Assembly (NCBI GenBank): GCA_045613945.1
Contig: JAZLBZ010000017.1
Coordinates: 1-64,000, forward strand
DNA length: 64,000 nucleotides
From: HGM04593 sp045613945
GTDB taxonomy: Bacteria; Bacteroidota; Bacteroidia; Bacteroidales; Bacteroidaceae
Direction: 5' to 3'
This document shows, piece after piece, positions 35,496 through 44,854 of this stretch. The position numbers and the translations under genes were made by a program. Below the pieces are notes generated by a model. That model had not been told where the DNA came from. It saw nothing but the letters and a program-made list of their open reading frames with translations, and searched no databases. Position 1 is the stretch's first letter; every line of letters begins with the position of its first letter.

Positions 35496-36884
35496 ATGAG
35501 GAACTTTTTTACAAAAACATCATTTGTTGCTTTGCTTGCAACAGCGGTATTTACATCTTGTGACAAAGAGAATGGTAGTGAACTTACACCGCCCGATAGC
35601 GGTGCAAGGCCCTATGTAATAGCAGCCACCGTAACAATGTCAAACAACAGCACCCCTGTGTTGCTAACAGCCGCCTCGCTCGACGAAGGCACAATATCCC
35701 CCGTTCATAACGGAACTGTAACCGATGAGGCTTCGTATTGGGTTTTCCATGGTACAGAATACCTCTATGGCCTTGCCTATAATCAAGGCAATGCAGGCTT
35801 GACCCGCTCATATGTAATGGACAAGGACTACAACATAATTGCACGTGACAAAGAGTATGCTATTAATCGTTTCACTACCTATGGCCAGTATGATAACTAC
35901 ATACTCACATCATCCACAGGCAATGGACGCACTGAGTGGGCCGATGAGAATGGCTTTCTCCCCAAAATGTTCCTTCTCTCTTATCTTGATACCAAGGCCG
36001 AGACCTATCGTTCGAGTGAGGTTCGCGAAGAGTATGTGTCCGAGAATTTTCTTGGCAATGGCGAGTATGTTACTTTGGCAGGCTTCCAACAACGTGGCGA
36101 AAAACTCTTCACTGCAGTTGTGCCGATGGGCTTGAGCCAGTATGGTGCTGCTGCCGATGGTGGCAAATGGGTTAAATATCCCCACTTGGTAAAAACTGAG
36201 GATGGCGGTTCCAACAGTAGCTCATATAAGAAAGGCGAACTGCAGTGGACACAGTACCCCAATGAGTGCCACGTGGCAATTTTTGACAACGAGACTCTTA
36301 CAACAAAAAAAGTGATTACAACCGACAGGATAAGTTATGCGTCAGGCCGTTTCAAATCACAGTATTACCAGATGATTTGGGCAACCGAGAATGGCGATGT
36401 CTATCTCTTCTCGCCCTCATATGCAAAGACCATGACCGACGAGAACCAACGTACAGTGCTGCCTGCCGGTGTTGTGCGCATAAAGTCGGGCGAAGAGGTA
36501 TTCGACAACGATTATTATGTGAATATAGAGGCTCTGTCGGGCGGTCGCTCGTTCCTGCGTTCATGGTATGTGGGCGACGGTAATTTCCTGTTGCAGATGT
36601 ATGATGCACCTCTTGTTCCCGGCAATAGCGCGCCCACAGCCTTGAGTCTTGCAATATTCAATGTAAATGATGCGACATTCAGGTTTGTTGAAGGGTTGCC
36701 ACAGACATTGTCGGCTTTCGGAAAGACTCCTTACATGGAGAACGGTTATGCATATATGCCGGTGACTGTTACCGACGGTTATCCTGCGATATACAGGATT
36801 GACCCTGCGCGTGCTACAGCTGCCAAAGGGGCTGTTATAGAGGTTTCGTCGCTTGACGGCATAGGCAAATTGTTCCCCCGTTAG
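35496..36884 (+). CDS. xusB: DUF4374 surface lipoprotein (XusB-like)
   Basis: A 462-aa lipoprotein (lipobox FTSC, Cys22) with a DUF4374 domain over most of its length, predicted to be a beta-propeller: ATVTMSNNSTPVLLTA, FTTYGQYDNYILTSS and ENGYAYMPVTVTDGYPAIY are repeat-like strands. In B. thetaiotaomicron the homologue XusB is a surface protein that binds siderophore. It is 22 bp after the receptor gene. Ligand specificity cannot be read from sequence. Confidence 0.85.
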   Translation: MRNFFTKTSFVALLATAVFTSCDKENGSELTPPDSGARPYVIAATVTMSNNSTPVLLTAASLDEGTISPVHNGTVTDEASYWVFHGTEYLYGLAYNQGNAGLTRSYVMDKDYNIIARDKEYAINRFTTYGQYDNYILTSSTGNGRTEWADENGFLPKMFLLSYLDTKAETYRSSEVREEYVSENFLGNGEYVTLAGFQQRGEKLFTAVVPMGLSQYGAAADGGKWVKYPHLVKTEDGGSNSSSYKKGELQWTQYPNECHVAIFDNETLTTKKVITTDRISYASGRFKSQYYQMIWATENGDVYLFSPSYAKTMTDENQRTVLPAGVVRIKSGEEVFDNDYYVNIEALSGGRSFLRSWYVGDGNFLLQMYDAPLVPGNSAPTALSLAIFNVNDATFRFVEGLPQTLSAFGKTPYMENGYAYMPVTVTDGYPAIYRIDPARATAAKGAVIEVSSLDGIGKLFPR

Positions 36885-36951
36885 TATCGGGTAATGGAAA
36901 AATATGATATCTTTGCGGAAATGGACGTTATATAGATAAAGAATAAGATAG

Positions 36952-38346
36952 ATGAGAAATTTCTTCCGTAAATTCCACTTGTGGTTATCTGTGCCGTTCG
37001 GCATTGTAATAACAATCACCTGTTTCACCGGTGCATTGCTGGTGTTTGAAAAGGAGATTACTGCATTGTGCGTTGGCGATATTACGGTTGTCACTCCAGT
37101 GGGTGAGCCGTTGCCCGTGAGTGTAATTGCCGACAAGGTGGATGCGGCATTGCCTGCCGATGTCGATGTCAAGGGTGTTGTCGTTTCATCTTCTCCTGAT
37201 GAGGCTTACAGGGTAAACCTCTCAAAGCCAAAGAAGGCGGCGGTTTATGTAAACCAATACACGGGTGAGGTGATTGGCAAGGATGAGCGTCTGCCGTTCT
37301 TCCGTACAGTATTCCGCCTGCACCGTTGGCTCATGGACAGCAATCCAGGTGAGGGCAAGGTCTTTTGGGGCAAGATTATTGTTGGCGCAAGCACCCTTGC
37401 TTTTGTGGTGATACTGTTGACCGGTCTTGTAATATGGTGGCCGCGCAACCGCAAGATGCTCAGCAACCGCCTGCAGATAGCACTTAAAAAGGGTAAGAAC
37501 CGTTTCTGGTACGACCTGCATGTGGCTGGTGGCTTCTATGCTCTTCTTCTGTTGCTTGCTATGGCGCTGACCGGCCTGACATGGTCTTTCGAGTGGTATA
37601 AGGACGGTTTCTATTCGTTGTTCGGTGCCGGCAATGAAAGGAGTGTTGCAGTTGTTGACAAAGCATCCCGGGAAGTCGCTGAGGCTCCGGTGTGTCCGGG
37701 CATTTGCAGGGAGTGTACGTTGCCTGTTTGTGCAAAGAGTGCCGGAGAGAGAGGCAGTGCAACGGCAGAGCACGGCAGCGTTGTCCTGTGGAACGCAGAT
37801 GCGGTAACTGCCGCAACCAATGTAGCCAATGCAAAATATGTTGATGAGGGAACGGCGGTTTCCATTACCGATGTTGACGCTGTCTCAGCAGCAACAATGG
37901 TCGATGCCCAAAGCGGTGCAACCGCTATTGCTGATGGTAACAGTGGGGCAACGCCTGTAAATACATCTGTGGGTGATTCGCCTTTCTACAACTGGCAAAA
38001 AGCACTTGAAAATGTAGAGGAGCACGTGTCGCGCTATGAGACAATGACTGTTTCTGCAGGTTGCGTGTCTGTCAGGGAGTCTGTGTATGGCAATATGCGC
38101 GCAGCCGACAAGTATATGTTCAACGAGAATACAGGCGAAATTATGAGCGTTGAACTTTACAAGGATAGTAACTGTGACAGCAAGATTGGCGGTTGGGTGT
38201 ACACGCTGCACACCGGTGCCTGGGGTGGATGGCTTAGCCGTATATTGTCGTTCCTGGCGGCGCTGCTTGGTGCTACATTGCCGCTTACCGGGTACTATTT
38301 CTGGATAAGGCGTCTCTATGTCAAGAAACAGAAACAGATGATTTAA
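36952..38346 (+). CDS. xusC: PepSY-domain membrane protein (XusC-like ferric reductase)
   Basis: A 464-aa PepSY_TM protein with four membrane helices (about residues 14-34, 142-163, 196-214 and 427-450). Likely haem-coordinating histidines are H10, H125 (RLHRWL), H190 (YDLHVAGG) and H420 (LHTGAWGG). It probably reduces iron from the imported siderophore. A long periplasmic insert (about residues 232-345) is unusual: it has C248-x3-C252-x2-C255-x4-C260 followed by Ala/Thr/Asp-rich repeats such as DAVTAATN, DAVSAATM and SGAT. A TATCTTTG element (36908-36915) lies upstream and may be an internal promoter. Confidence 0.85.
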   Translation: MRNFFRKFHLWLSVPFGIVITITCFTGALLVFEKEITALCVGDITVVTPVGEPLPVSVIADKVDAALPADVDVKGVVVSSSPDEAYRVNLSKPKKAAVYVNQYTGEVIGKDERLPFFRTVFRLHRWLMDSNPGEGKVFWGKIIVGASTLAFVVILLTGLVIWWPRNRKMLSNRLQIALKKGKNRFWYDLHVAGGFYALLLLLAMALTGLTWSFEWYKDGFYSLFGAGNERSVAVVDKASREVAEAPVCPGICRECTLPVCAKSAGERGSATAEHGSVVLWNADAVTAATNVANAKYVDEGTAVSITDVDAVSAATMVDAQSGATAIADGNSGATPVNTSVGDSPFYNWQKALENVEEHVSRYETMTVSAGCVSVRESVYGNMRAADKYMFNENTGEIMSVELYKDSNCDSKIGGWVYTLHTGAWGGWLSRILSFLAALLGATLPLTGYYFWIRRLYVKKQKQMI

Positions 38347-38394
38347 GCAACAAATAACGCTGTGGGTGCGCACCCACAGCGTTATTTGTTGCTT
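38345..38394. terminator. 50-bp perfect palindrome after xusC
   Basis: Two 25-nt arms meeting at GTGC|GCAC are exact inverse complements. It begins on the last bases of the xusC stop codon. No T run follows, so it may stabilise the mRNA 3' end or terminate by another route. Confidence 0.6.
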
Positions 38395-38422
38395 GTAGTG
38401 GTGTATATTCAATATAAATCAT

Positions 38423-38430
38423 TAAATTTG
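38423..38430 (+). promoter_or_regulatory. -7 element of the two-component operon
   Basis: TAAATTTG matches TAnnTTTG, 32 nt before the ATG at 38463. No convincing -33 box is seen at the usual spacing. Confidence 0.5.
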
Positions 38431-38462
38431 TATCTGACAATGTAAGAACATTTGTGGCTTCT

Positions 38463-41400
38463 ATGCGTGGAATATTCTTGTACATAATGCTTCTGTGCGT
38501 TGCGCTCTTTTCGTGCGCAGGTCACGGTCATGGCGATGAACCATCTGCAATGGGCGATTCGCTGGACGTGCAGGTGTATGATGCCCGCTACAGGGATGCT
38601 GCATTGCTCGATGAACTGTCAAGGAGGCTTGACAGCCTCTCTGCCCGTAACCATGAACAGGCAATGGTGTCGGCCAACGCAATGGCCTATTCTGCTCTTA
38701 TGAAGATGGACTACGCTGCTGCAGTATCGCTATACAAGAAAGTGCTGGACGGTGCTGTCTGCGAGATTGAGAAACTTGTTGCCGATGTCGGGCTAATGAC
38801 AATATGCTATCGTGTCTCGGGCAACAGGGAATTCTTTGACTACCGTGCAAAGGCGCTTGAGAGAATAAGGCGCATTGATGAGGATGCCGAACGCCTCAAC
38901 GCCAACGACAAGGCACGCTTTGAGCGCGCAAAGATAGAATTTGGAATAGTATCGGTATGCTACTTCTCAAACTTGGCTATGCTTGATGATATAAAGCGTA
39001 CATTGGGCTATTTGAGTACCGGCATAGAACAGAGTGTTGACCCCGCGCTCAGAATCTATGCAAGAATGCTGCTTGCAAACACTGCGCCCGATGTGAGCGA
39101 ACGTCTTGACTTGCTGGCAAGGGGGCTCAACAGTGCCGAGAGCAGGGGGTATACCTGGCTCACTGCAAACTACAAGTTGCTGCTTGCCATTCTTTTGCGC
39201 GATAATGCCGGAATGCTTCAGGCGCTTCCTGATAATCTTGCACACATAAAACTGCAGAGTGACGGTATTGAGTCAATCCCTTACCTTTTGGCCGCAGCGG
39301 CAGTTGATGGTTTCAAGCGTTACGGTGACAGGTATATGATGATTGAGGCTTTGGCTGTCTCAGCCTCCTGCAGGACGCAGCGGGGCGACTATGATGCAGC
39401 ACTGGCATTGCTTGATTCGGCGCTTGCCCAAATAAACGGCTATTATAGAAAATACTACCCACTTGAGCACGATTTTGCCTCGAACGTGCTTGAAAACTGT
39501 GACATTGAGATTGAACCCTCGATGTTTTCCGATGCCGAAATGTACAACATCCCCGAGTGTCTGCTTAGTGTGCGTCGTGAGGCAAGTTGTGCCTATGCAG
39601 GTCTTGGCAACAAGTATGCATCGGACATTAACCGCGAGAGTTATCTGCAGTTGCTGCGCACTACACGTCTCAACAAGAAGATTGAGAGCCGTGTAACCAC
39701 TGTAACAGCCGATATATTGAGCCTTGACCGGCTGATAAATGTCGTCATTGTGGCTATTGTGGCATTGATGGCAGCAATCATCGTCTTTAACTACCGAAAG
39801 AGAAAATATCACCATTCATATTCAAACGAACTAAGACGGCTGCCCGATGTGTGCCGTCTGCTGCTCTCGTCGCTGCCTCAGGATGTGTGCAGCAAGGAGG
39901 AACTGTGTACACACATGGCAACTTTCCTCAATGCACGCTTTGCCGGCTTTTCGGGCGATGTACATTTCTCGTTCTCACCGGTAGAGGACACCTCGGCTTG
40001 CAGTTACTCCTTCGCAGTGAGATATGTGGATGGTAGTGCCGATACATTGCATTTGACAACAGCCTTGCCGTTGACGCCGGCAAAAATGTCGATGCTGGAT
40101 ATGCTTGTCCCCTATGTGGCAATGGCTCTTGGCGAAGGTATGCGCCTTGCCGATATTGGCGATGAGCAGGAGAGGCTCCAGGAGATGCGCCATGCCTGCG
40201 CTGTCTATCTTGCCGAGCATAAACGCGAGAATCTGCTCAAGCGTGTCTCTGTTTCAACCGTAATGTCAATGCGTCCATATATTGACAGGATTATAAATGA
40301 ACTGCGTGCATTGCGCACAGCCTCTCCCAATGATGTGGAGCGCAAACTGGGGTATGTGACTGAACTGACAGAGAGGCTCGATGACCTGAACGTAATCCTT
40401 GAGCGCTGGATAAAGATGCGTCAGGGCGAGATGAACCTGCAGGTCGAGAGTTTCTCGCTCGCAGGCCTGTTCGCAATAATAGAGAAGAGCCGCCAGTTCC
40501 TTGAATCGCGCGGGGTGATGCTGACAGTGGGTGACGGCAGTCCCGTTGTAAAGGCCGACAAGGCACTCACCCTCTTCATGATAAACACGCTTGTTGACAA
40601 TGCTGCAAAGTTTACGCCCAGGGGTGGCAGCGTTGCCGTAGAGTGCGTTGAGGGTGGTGACTATGTAGAGGTGGCTGTAACCGACAGTGGAGTGGGCATT
40701 TCGCAGAGCGATATAGACCGCATACTGAATGAAAAGGTCTATGATGCAGCAACCATAGGAAGTGATAACGAAAACCTGCCGGCCAAGAGCAAGGGCGGTG
40801 GCTTTGGTCTCATGAACTGCAGGGGAATAATAGAGAAATATAAGAAGACCGACGCTGTCTTCTCGGTCTGCTCAATGAATATCGAGAGCCGCAAGGGTGG
40901 TGGCAGCCGCTTCTCATTCCGCCTGCCCAAAGGCGTTGTGCGATGCATTGTCGCGCTCCTTATGCTGCTGCCTTGTACCTCACTTGCCAATGAAGGTCTG
41001 TTCAATGAAGTAAGGTACTATGCCGACTCGGTGTATAACTGCAACACCAATGGCAACTATCAGCAGGCATTTGTCCAGGCGCGCAAGGCCTTTGACCTAT
41101 TGAATGAGTACTACAGGAGAGAAATTGGCGGCAACGATACCATTCTCCTCTTGGGCAACGCCTATGCCGAACTTGACTGGTGGCGAAAGGGACTTTTCCC
41201 CGAACATTTGACCGAGGATATCTTCTATAATATACTCGACATCCGCAATGAACTTGCAGTGGCATCGTTGGCGCTGCAGGAGTGGCAAGCTTACCGCTAT
41301 AACAACTACTGCTATTCAACCCTGTACCGTCTTGTCGATGAGGACAAGGCTGTTGCCGGGCTGTATGAGCAGGCACGTGCCGCACTCAATCTGCGCCAGG

Positions 41401-42677
41401 CGCTTGTGGCAATCTCCTGTTTTATTGCCATTGTGTTGCTGCTCTACCTTCTCATTGCATATATTCGCCACTCAGTTATAGGCAAGGCAAACGAACGTCT
41501 TGTCCAAAGAACTAATCTGAGGCTGCTGGAACTCGTGGCTGCCTCGTCTCAAAACACTCCGCAGGAGATGTTGCAGGAAATCGCAACAGAGATATACTCC
41601 TGTATAGGCGAGCGTATGTGTGTCAGCAGGGTTGCCCTGTTGCTCAACGACGGGCGTCTGTTTGCCGCAGCACCTCAACAGGTTACTGGTGAACGTGCCG
41701 ATGTCTATCTGCACGGTGTTGTTGATGAAGGCAACTCCTTCCTCTCGCCCGATGCGCTTCTGCGCGTGTTGCCGCTCTATGTAACGCTATCTGGCGAAGA
41801 ACTGCTTGTTGGTGCAATGGAGATAGTTACCGAACGCCCCTTGAGCGATAACGAGACAGTGAGCCTGGAACTCATTGCCCGCTTTGTGGCATCAATGGCA
41901 TACCACCGTACTGTGCGTGTTGCCAACAGTTACACCAGCCTCGAGGAGATAGAGGAGGAGACTGAGCGCATAAGGTTCGAGGAGAACCGTCTGCACGTCC
42001 AGAATATGGTCATGGACAACTGCCTGTCGGTCATCAAGCACGAAACGGTGTACTATCCCAGCCGCGTGCGCGAACTGGCGCAGAGGACACTTGATGCAAC
42101 CGGTAACCGCAGCGAAAGCATTGCTGCCATGAGCGAACTTATGGAGTATTACAACTCGGTTTTCGGCATACTTTCCAACTGCGCAAGACGCGAACTCGAC
42201 ACCATGTGCTTCACGCTCTCTTCAGTCTCTGTGGAGCAACTGTTTGCCGATGCAAGGCGTTCTGTTGAGCGCTGCGCAAGGAAACGGGGTGTGGGCTTGT
42301 CGCTCGTGTATGAGCCTGTTGATGCCAATGTGAAAGTAGATACAGTCCTTGTGTCATATCTCTTTGAGGTGCTCATTGACGCAGCCTTCAAGGTTGAGAA
42401 GGATGGCGTATTGTTGTTGCGCGCGGCCAATTCCGGCGATACAGTCAGGATAGAACTGGTGGATAACAGGTATACACTCTCAAGTGACGAGGTTGCCGAA
42501 CTCTTTACCCCGTCGCGCTACAACATTGGCGTGAATACCGGATTACGCGGAATGGAGTATCTTGTTGCAAAGGAGATTGTGCGAATGCACGAGGATTATA
42601 CAGGACGTCATGCTTCGCGCATGGAGGCGCGGGCCGATGTCGATGGTGTTGTCATATTGTTTACGTTGCCAAAATAA
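38463..42677 (+). CDS. Two-module membrane sensor histidine kinase (DUF5112/DUF5113-like)
   Basis: A 1404-aa protein. It has a signal or lipoprotein N-terminus (LFSC, Cys18), a TPR-like sensor (residues ~30-400), a membrane helix (~423-444), a helical region and a full HATPase with N box (NTLVDNAAKF, ~708), DSGVG (~741) and GGGFGLMN (~779). Next comes an internal signal-like helix (CIVALLMLLPCTSLA, ~828-842), a second TPR-like part, a helix (~979-1001) and a second kinase core with IKHETVYYPSR (H1193). Module 1 has Thr599 at the aligned His position. Module 2 lacks the N and G boxes. The response regulator follows 6 bp downstream. The GTG at 38454 is an alternative start. Confidence 0.8.
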   Translation: MRGIFLYIMLLCVALFSCAGHGHGDEPSAMGDSLDVQVYDARYRDAALLDELSRRLDSLSARNHEQAMVSANAMAYSALMKMDYAAAVSLYKKVLDGAVCEIEKLVADVGLMTICYRVSGNREFFDYRAKALERIRRIDEDAERLNANDKARFERAKIEFGIVSVCYFSNLAMLDDIKRTLGYLSTGIEQSVDPALRIYARMLLANTAPDVSERLDLLARGLNSAESRGYTWLTANYKLLLAILLRDNAGMLQALPDNLAHIKLQSDGIESIPYLLAAAAVDGFKRYGDRYMMIEALAVSASCRTQRGDYDAALALLDSALAQINGYYRKYYPLEHDFASNVLENCDIEIEPSMFSDAEMYNIPECLLSVRREASCAYAGLGNKYASDINRESYLQLLRTTRLNKKIESRVTTVTADILSLDRLINVVIVAIVALMAAIIVFNYRKRKYHHSYSNELRRLPDVCRLLLSSLPQDVCSKEELCTHMATFLNARFAGFSGDVHFSFSPVEDTSACSYSFAVRYVDGSADTLHLTTALPLTPAKMSMLDMLVPYVAMALGEGMRLADIGDEQERLQEMRHACAVYLAEHKRENLLKRVSVSTVMSMRPYIDRIINELRALRTASPNDVERKLGYVTELTERLDDLNVILERWIKMRQGEMNLQVESFSLAGLFAIIEKSRQFLESRGVMLTVGDGSPVVKADKALTLFMINTLVDNAAKFTPRGGSVAVECVEGGDYVEVAVTDSGVGISQSDIDRILNEKVYDAATIGSDNENLPAKSKGGGFGLMNCRGIIEKYKKTDAVFSVCSMNIESRKGGGSRFSFRLPKGVVRCIVALLMLLPCTSLANEGLFNEVRYYADSVYNCNTNGNYQQAFVQARKAFDLLNEYYRREIGGNDTILLLGNAYAELDWWRKGLFPEHLTEDIFYNILDIRNELAVASLALQEWQAYRYNNYCYSTLYRLVDEDKAVAGLYEQARAALNLRQALVAISCFIAIVLLLYLLIAYIRHSVIGKANERLVQRTNLRLLELVAASSQNTPQEMLQEIATEIYSCIGERMCVSRVALLLNDGRLFAAAPQQVTGERADVYLHGVVDEGNSFLSPDALLRVLPLYVTLSGEELLVGAMEIVTERPLSDNETVSLELIARFVASMAYHRTVRVANSYTSLEEIEEETERIRFEENRLHVQNMVMDNCLSVIKHETVYYPSRVRELAQRTLDATGNRSESIAAMSELMEYYNSVFGILSNCARRELDTMCFTLSSVSVEQLFADARRSVERCARKRGVGLSLVYEPVDANVKVDTVLVSYLFEVLIDAAFKVEKDGVLLLRAANSGDTVRIELVDNRYTLSSDEVAELFTPSRYNIGVNTGLRGMEYLVAKEIVRMHEDYTGRHASRMEARADVDGVVILFTLPK

Positions 42678-42683
42678 GGAATT

Positions 42684-43406
42684 ATGATAGATAAATTCAG
42701 TGTAGTAATAGTAGAGGATGCAAGGCTCGAACTCAAGGGTACCGAGGAGATTTTCCGTACAGAGTTGCCCGAGGCCGACGTGATTGGTGTCGCTTCCAAT
42801 GAGAAGGAACTCAATGAGGTACTTGAGCGTGCAGTCCCCGACCTGCTGTTGCTCGATTTGGGTCTTGGCGGCTCAACAACAGTGGGAGTGGAAATATGCG
42901 CCAGAATGAAGAAGGAGCATCCACAAATGAAAGTCCTTGTCTTTACCGGCGAACTGCTCAACGAGAAACTTTGGGTAGACGTGCTCGATGCTGGAGCCGA
43001 TGGTATTACCCTAAAGACCGGCGAACTGCTCACCAAACACGAGATATACAATGTCATGGCAGGCAAACGCAATGTCTTTAATCAGCCTGTGCTTGAGAAA
43101 CTGGTGGAGCGTTTCCGTGAGAATGTGAACCGCGACACTGCACGCCAGAAATCGCTCATTCACTATGAGATTGACCGCTATGACGAGTGTTTCCTGCGTC
43201 ATCTTGCTCTAGGCTACACAAAGGAGATGGTTGCTTCTTTAAAGACAATGCCCTTTGGAGTGAAATCGCTTGAGAAACGCCAGGCCGACCTCATTGCCCG
43301 TCTGTTCCCTGATGGCGAGCAGCGCGGAATAAATGTCACACGCCTTGTTGTGCGTGCCATTGAACTGCATATAATAGACGCTGAAAATCTCGAGGCCGAT
43401 GAATAA
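42684..43406 (+). CDS. Response regulator with atypical LuxR-like output domain
   Basis: A 240-aa response regulator (DUF5932-like). Its receiver domain is intact: acidic pair E11-D12, phospho-acceptor D58 (LLLLDLGLGG), T88 and K111. The C-terminal part (residues ~150-235) has a helix-turn-helix-like section resembling LuxR (FLRHLALGYTKEMVASL then SLEKRQADLIARLF), but it is more diverged and the spacing is longer than in GerE. It is the obvious partner of the kinase just upstream. The stop overlaps the next membrane-protein gene by 8 nt. Confidence 0.85.
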   Translation: MIDKFSVVIVEDARLELKGTEEIFRTELPEADVIGVASNEKELNEVLERAVPDLLLLDLGLGGSTTVGVEICARMKKEHPQMKVLVFTGELLNEKLWVDVLDAGADGITLKTGELLTKHEIYNVMAGKRNVFNQPVLEKLVERFRENVNRDTARQKSLIHYEIDRYDECFLRHLALGYTKEMVASLKTMPFGVKSLEKRQADLIARLFPDGEQRGINVTRLVVRAIELHIIDAENLEADE

Positions 43407-44115
43407 CCGCAGAGCATACTATTATCCCGTCCCGCTCTATCTGCTTATGCTGCTGACGGTGTGGGTTGGCGCGTTCTTTGCCGATGTTGTGCAGTTGCTC
43501 TTGGGTGGCACGCTCCCCACATCGTCCTTGATGAGTGCCGAGGGTGTACGCTGGGCATTGCGCAGTGCATTGCCCTCCATTGGCGCGCTGCCCTGGGGGG
43601 CAATAATGATGCTTATTGCTACGTATGGCCTTTTGCGCGGTTCGGGACTCGCAAAGGCGCTTTGCCGTTTGCTGTGTTTTAGACGTCTGACTCTTTCCCA
43701 ATGGCGTGCCTTGCTCTTTTCACTGCTGGCAGCAGTGTGCTACATCGCTCTGCTATATATGTTTACCGTTGCTCCCTGGAATCTTCTCGCGGGGATTACT
43801 CACGAGGCATCGCTCTCGCCGCTGGCGCAGGGATGGGCGTTGCTGCTTTTTGCTCTTGCGCTGCTTGTGTCGCTTATCTATGGTTTCATATATGGCAATT
43901 ACCGCTCAATGATGGACGTGGTAGTGTCGGCAGGCAATACATTCAATCTCTTTGTCCCGGCAGTAATGGCGCTTGTCCCGGCATCGGGCATTGTTCCTTG
44001 TTTACGGTATGCCGGCGTTGATGCAATTTGCGGGCTACCTATGAATGTAATTGCTGTGGTGCTCTATCTGCTGCCATTCCTCTATATTGTGATACTGGAG
44101 ACAAAGAAACGATGA
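43399..44115 (+). CDS. Six-helix membrane protein of unknown function
   Basis: A 238-aa integral membrane protein with about six hydrophobic segments (residues ~12-35, 57-78, 101-125, 145-168, 176-195 and 212-232). I do not recognise the family. Motifs that may be useful for searching are GFIYGNYRSMMDVV and PSIGALPWGAIMML. The start overlaps the response-regulator stop by 8 nt, so it belongs to the two-component operon and may be a target, accessory sensor or transporter. A terminator hairpin follows. Confidence 0.75.
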   Translation: MNNRRAYYYPVPLYLLMLLTVWVGAFFADVVQLLLGGTLPTSSLMSAEGVRWALRSALPSIGALPWGAIMMLIATYGLLRGSGLAKALCRLLCFRRLTLSQWRALLFSLLAAVCYIALLYMFTVAPWNLLAGITHEASLSPLAQGWALLLFALALLVSLIYGFIYGNYRSMMDVVVSAGNTFNLFVPAVMALVPASGIVPCLRYAGVDAICGLPMNVIAVVLYLLPFLYIVILETKKR

Positions 44116-44126
44116 CTAATATCCCA

Positions 44127-44172
44127 ACAATGAGAGAGCGTCCCATATACTTTTGGGGCGCTCTCTCATTGT
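44127..44172. terminator. Bidirectional terminator hairpin
   Basis: ACAATGAGAGAGCG pairs with CGCTCTCTCATTGT, and the stem continues with CCC/GGG inside. It lies between the 44115 stop and the converging gene ending at 44192. Confidence 0.75.
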
Positions 44173-44191
44173 AATAATTATATCCGCTTTC

Positions 44192-44695
44192 TTATTTTGC
44201 TCCTAAAGGTATCACTCTCAGCCAAATCTCACTTACCCAACTGTCGTTGTCGGTGCCGCAGAGGTTATATTCTACATAGAGGATATTCTTGTTCTCCTCG
44301 CTGAACCTGTATCTAAGGTTTGATATTGTGTTATTCAGGCTCTTGTCAAGGTAGTGGTTGTTGATGTACTCAAGGTATGTGTTATCCTCCTTCATCTCAA
44401 TCTCGCCCTGCTGAGTTATGAATGCCAGTGTACTTGTCTTGCTCTCTGCCCATTCGGCCTCCTTAATTGGGATATTCACTCCAAGAATAACGAAATATGT
44501 ATTCTCCTCTGTTATGGTCTTGAAAATCTGCTTGCCGATGTAGGCCTTGCCGCCATCGGCTGTCGTAACCTCCTCAACATATTGCCACATTCCAACAAGT
44601 GGACCAACATCGGGTCCTGTCTTCGTCTCCTGTGCTTTACCTGTTATAACTCCTAAAAATAAGATTGCCGTAAGTAGAAACATGAACTTTTTCAT
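44192..44695 (-). CDS. Secreted lipocalin-like protein (DUF4488-like)
   Basis: A 167-aa exported protein (signal peptide MKKFMFLLTAILFLGVITGKA). The mature part opens with GPLVGMWQYVEEV, the small lipocalin-like signature in Bacteroidetes, followed by eight or so strands and the closing WVSEIWLRVIPLG. It is close in type to, but not a copy of, the lipoprotein at 28560. Ligand and role are unknown. ATG 44695 begins the signal peptide; the longer in-frame start is unlikely. Confidence 0.75.
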   Translation of the reverse strand: MKKFMFLLTAILFLGVITGKAQETKTGPDVGPLVGMWQYVEEVTTADGGKAYIGKQIFKTITEENTYFVILGVNIPIKEAEWAESKTSTLAFITQQGEIEMKEDNTYLEYINNHYLDKSLNNTISNLRYRFSEENKNILYVEYNLCGTDNDSWVSEIWLRVIPLGAK

Positions 44696-44799
44696 AGTAG
44701 TAGGGAGTTTAAGGTTAGACAATGTCTCTTTTATGGGTGCAATGTACAAAAAAATATGCAAAAAAAAGTTTTTTCGGGAAAATATTTATTTTTGTTCAG

Positions 44800-44832
44800 T
44801 TTGTATCTGCTACCGTATTTTTTGTAACTTCG
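44800..44832 (+). promoter_or_regulatory. Promoter of the DUF454 gene
   Basis: TTTG (44800-44803) and TAACTTCG (44825-44832) with a 21-nt spacer, 22 nt before the ATG. Confidence 0.65.
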
Positions 44833-44854
44833 CGGTCGCAATTTTAAGATAACG

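Noticed and set aside
38463..42677. Two separate adjacent kinase genes
   Set aside because: The frame is continuous across the junction near residue 825 with no stop or frameshift, so the sequence as given encodes one protein.
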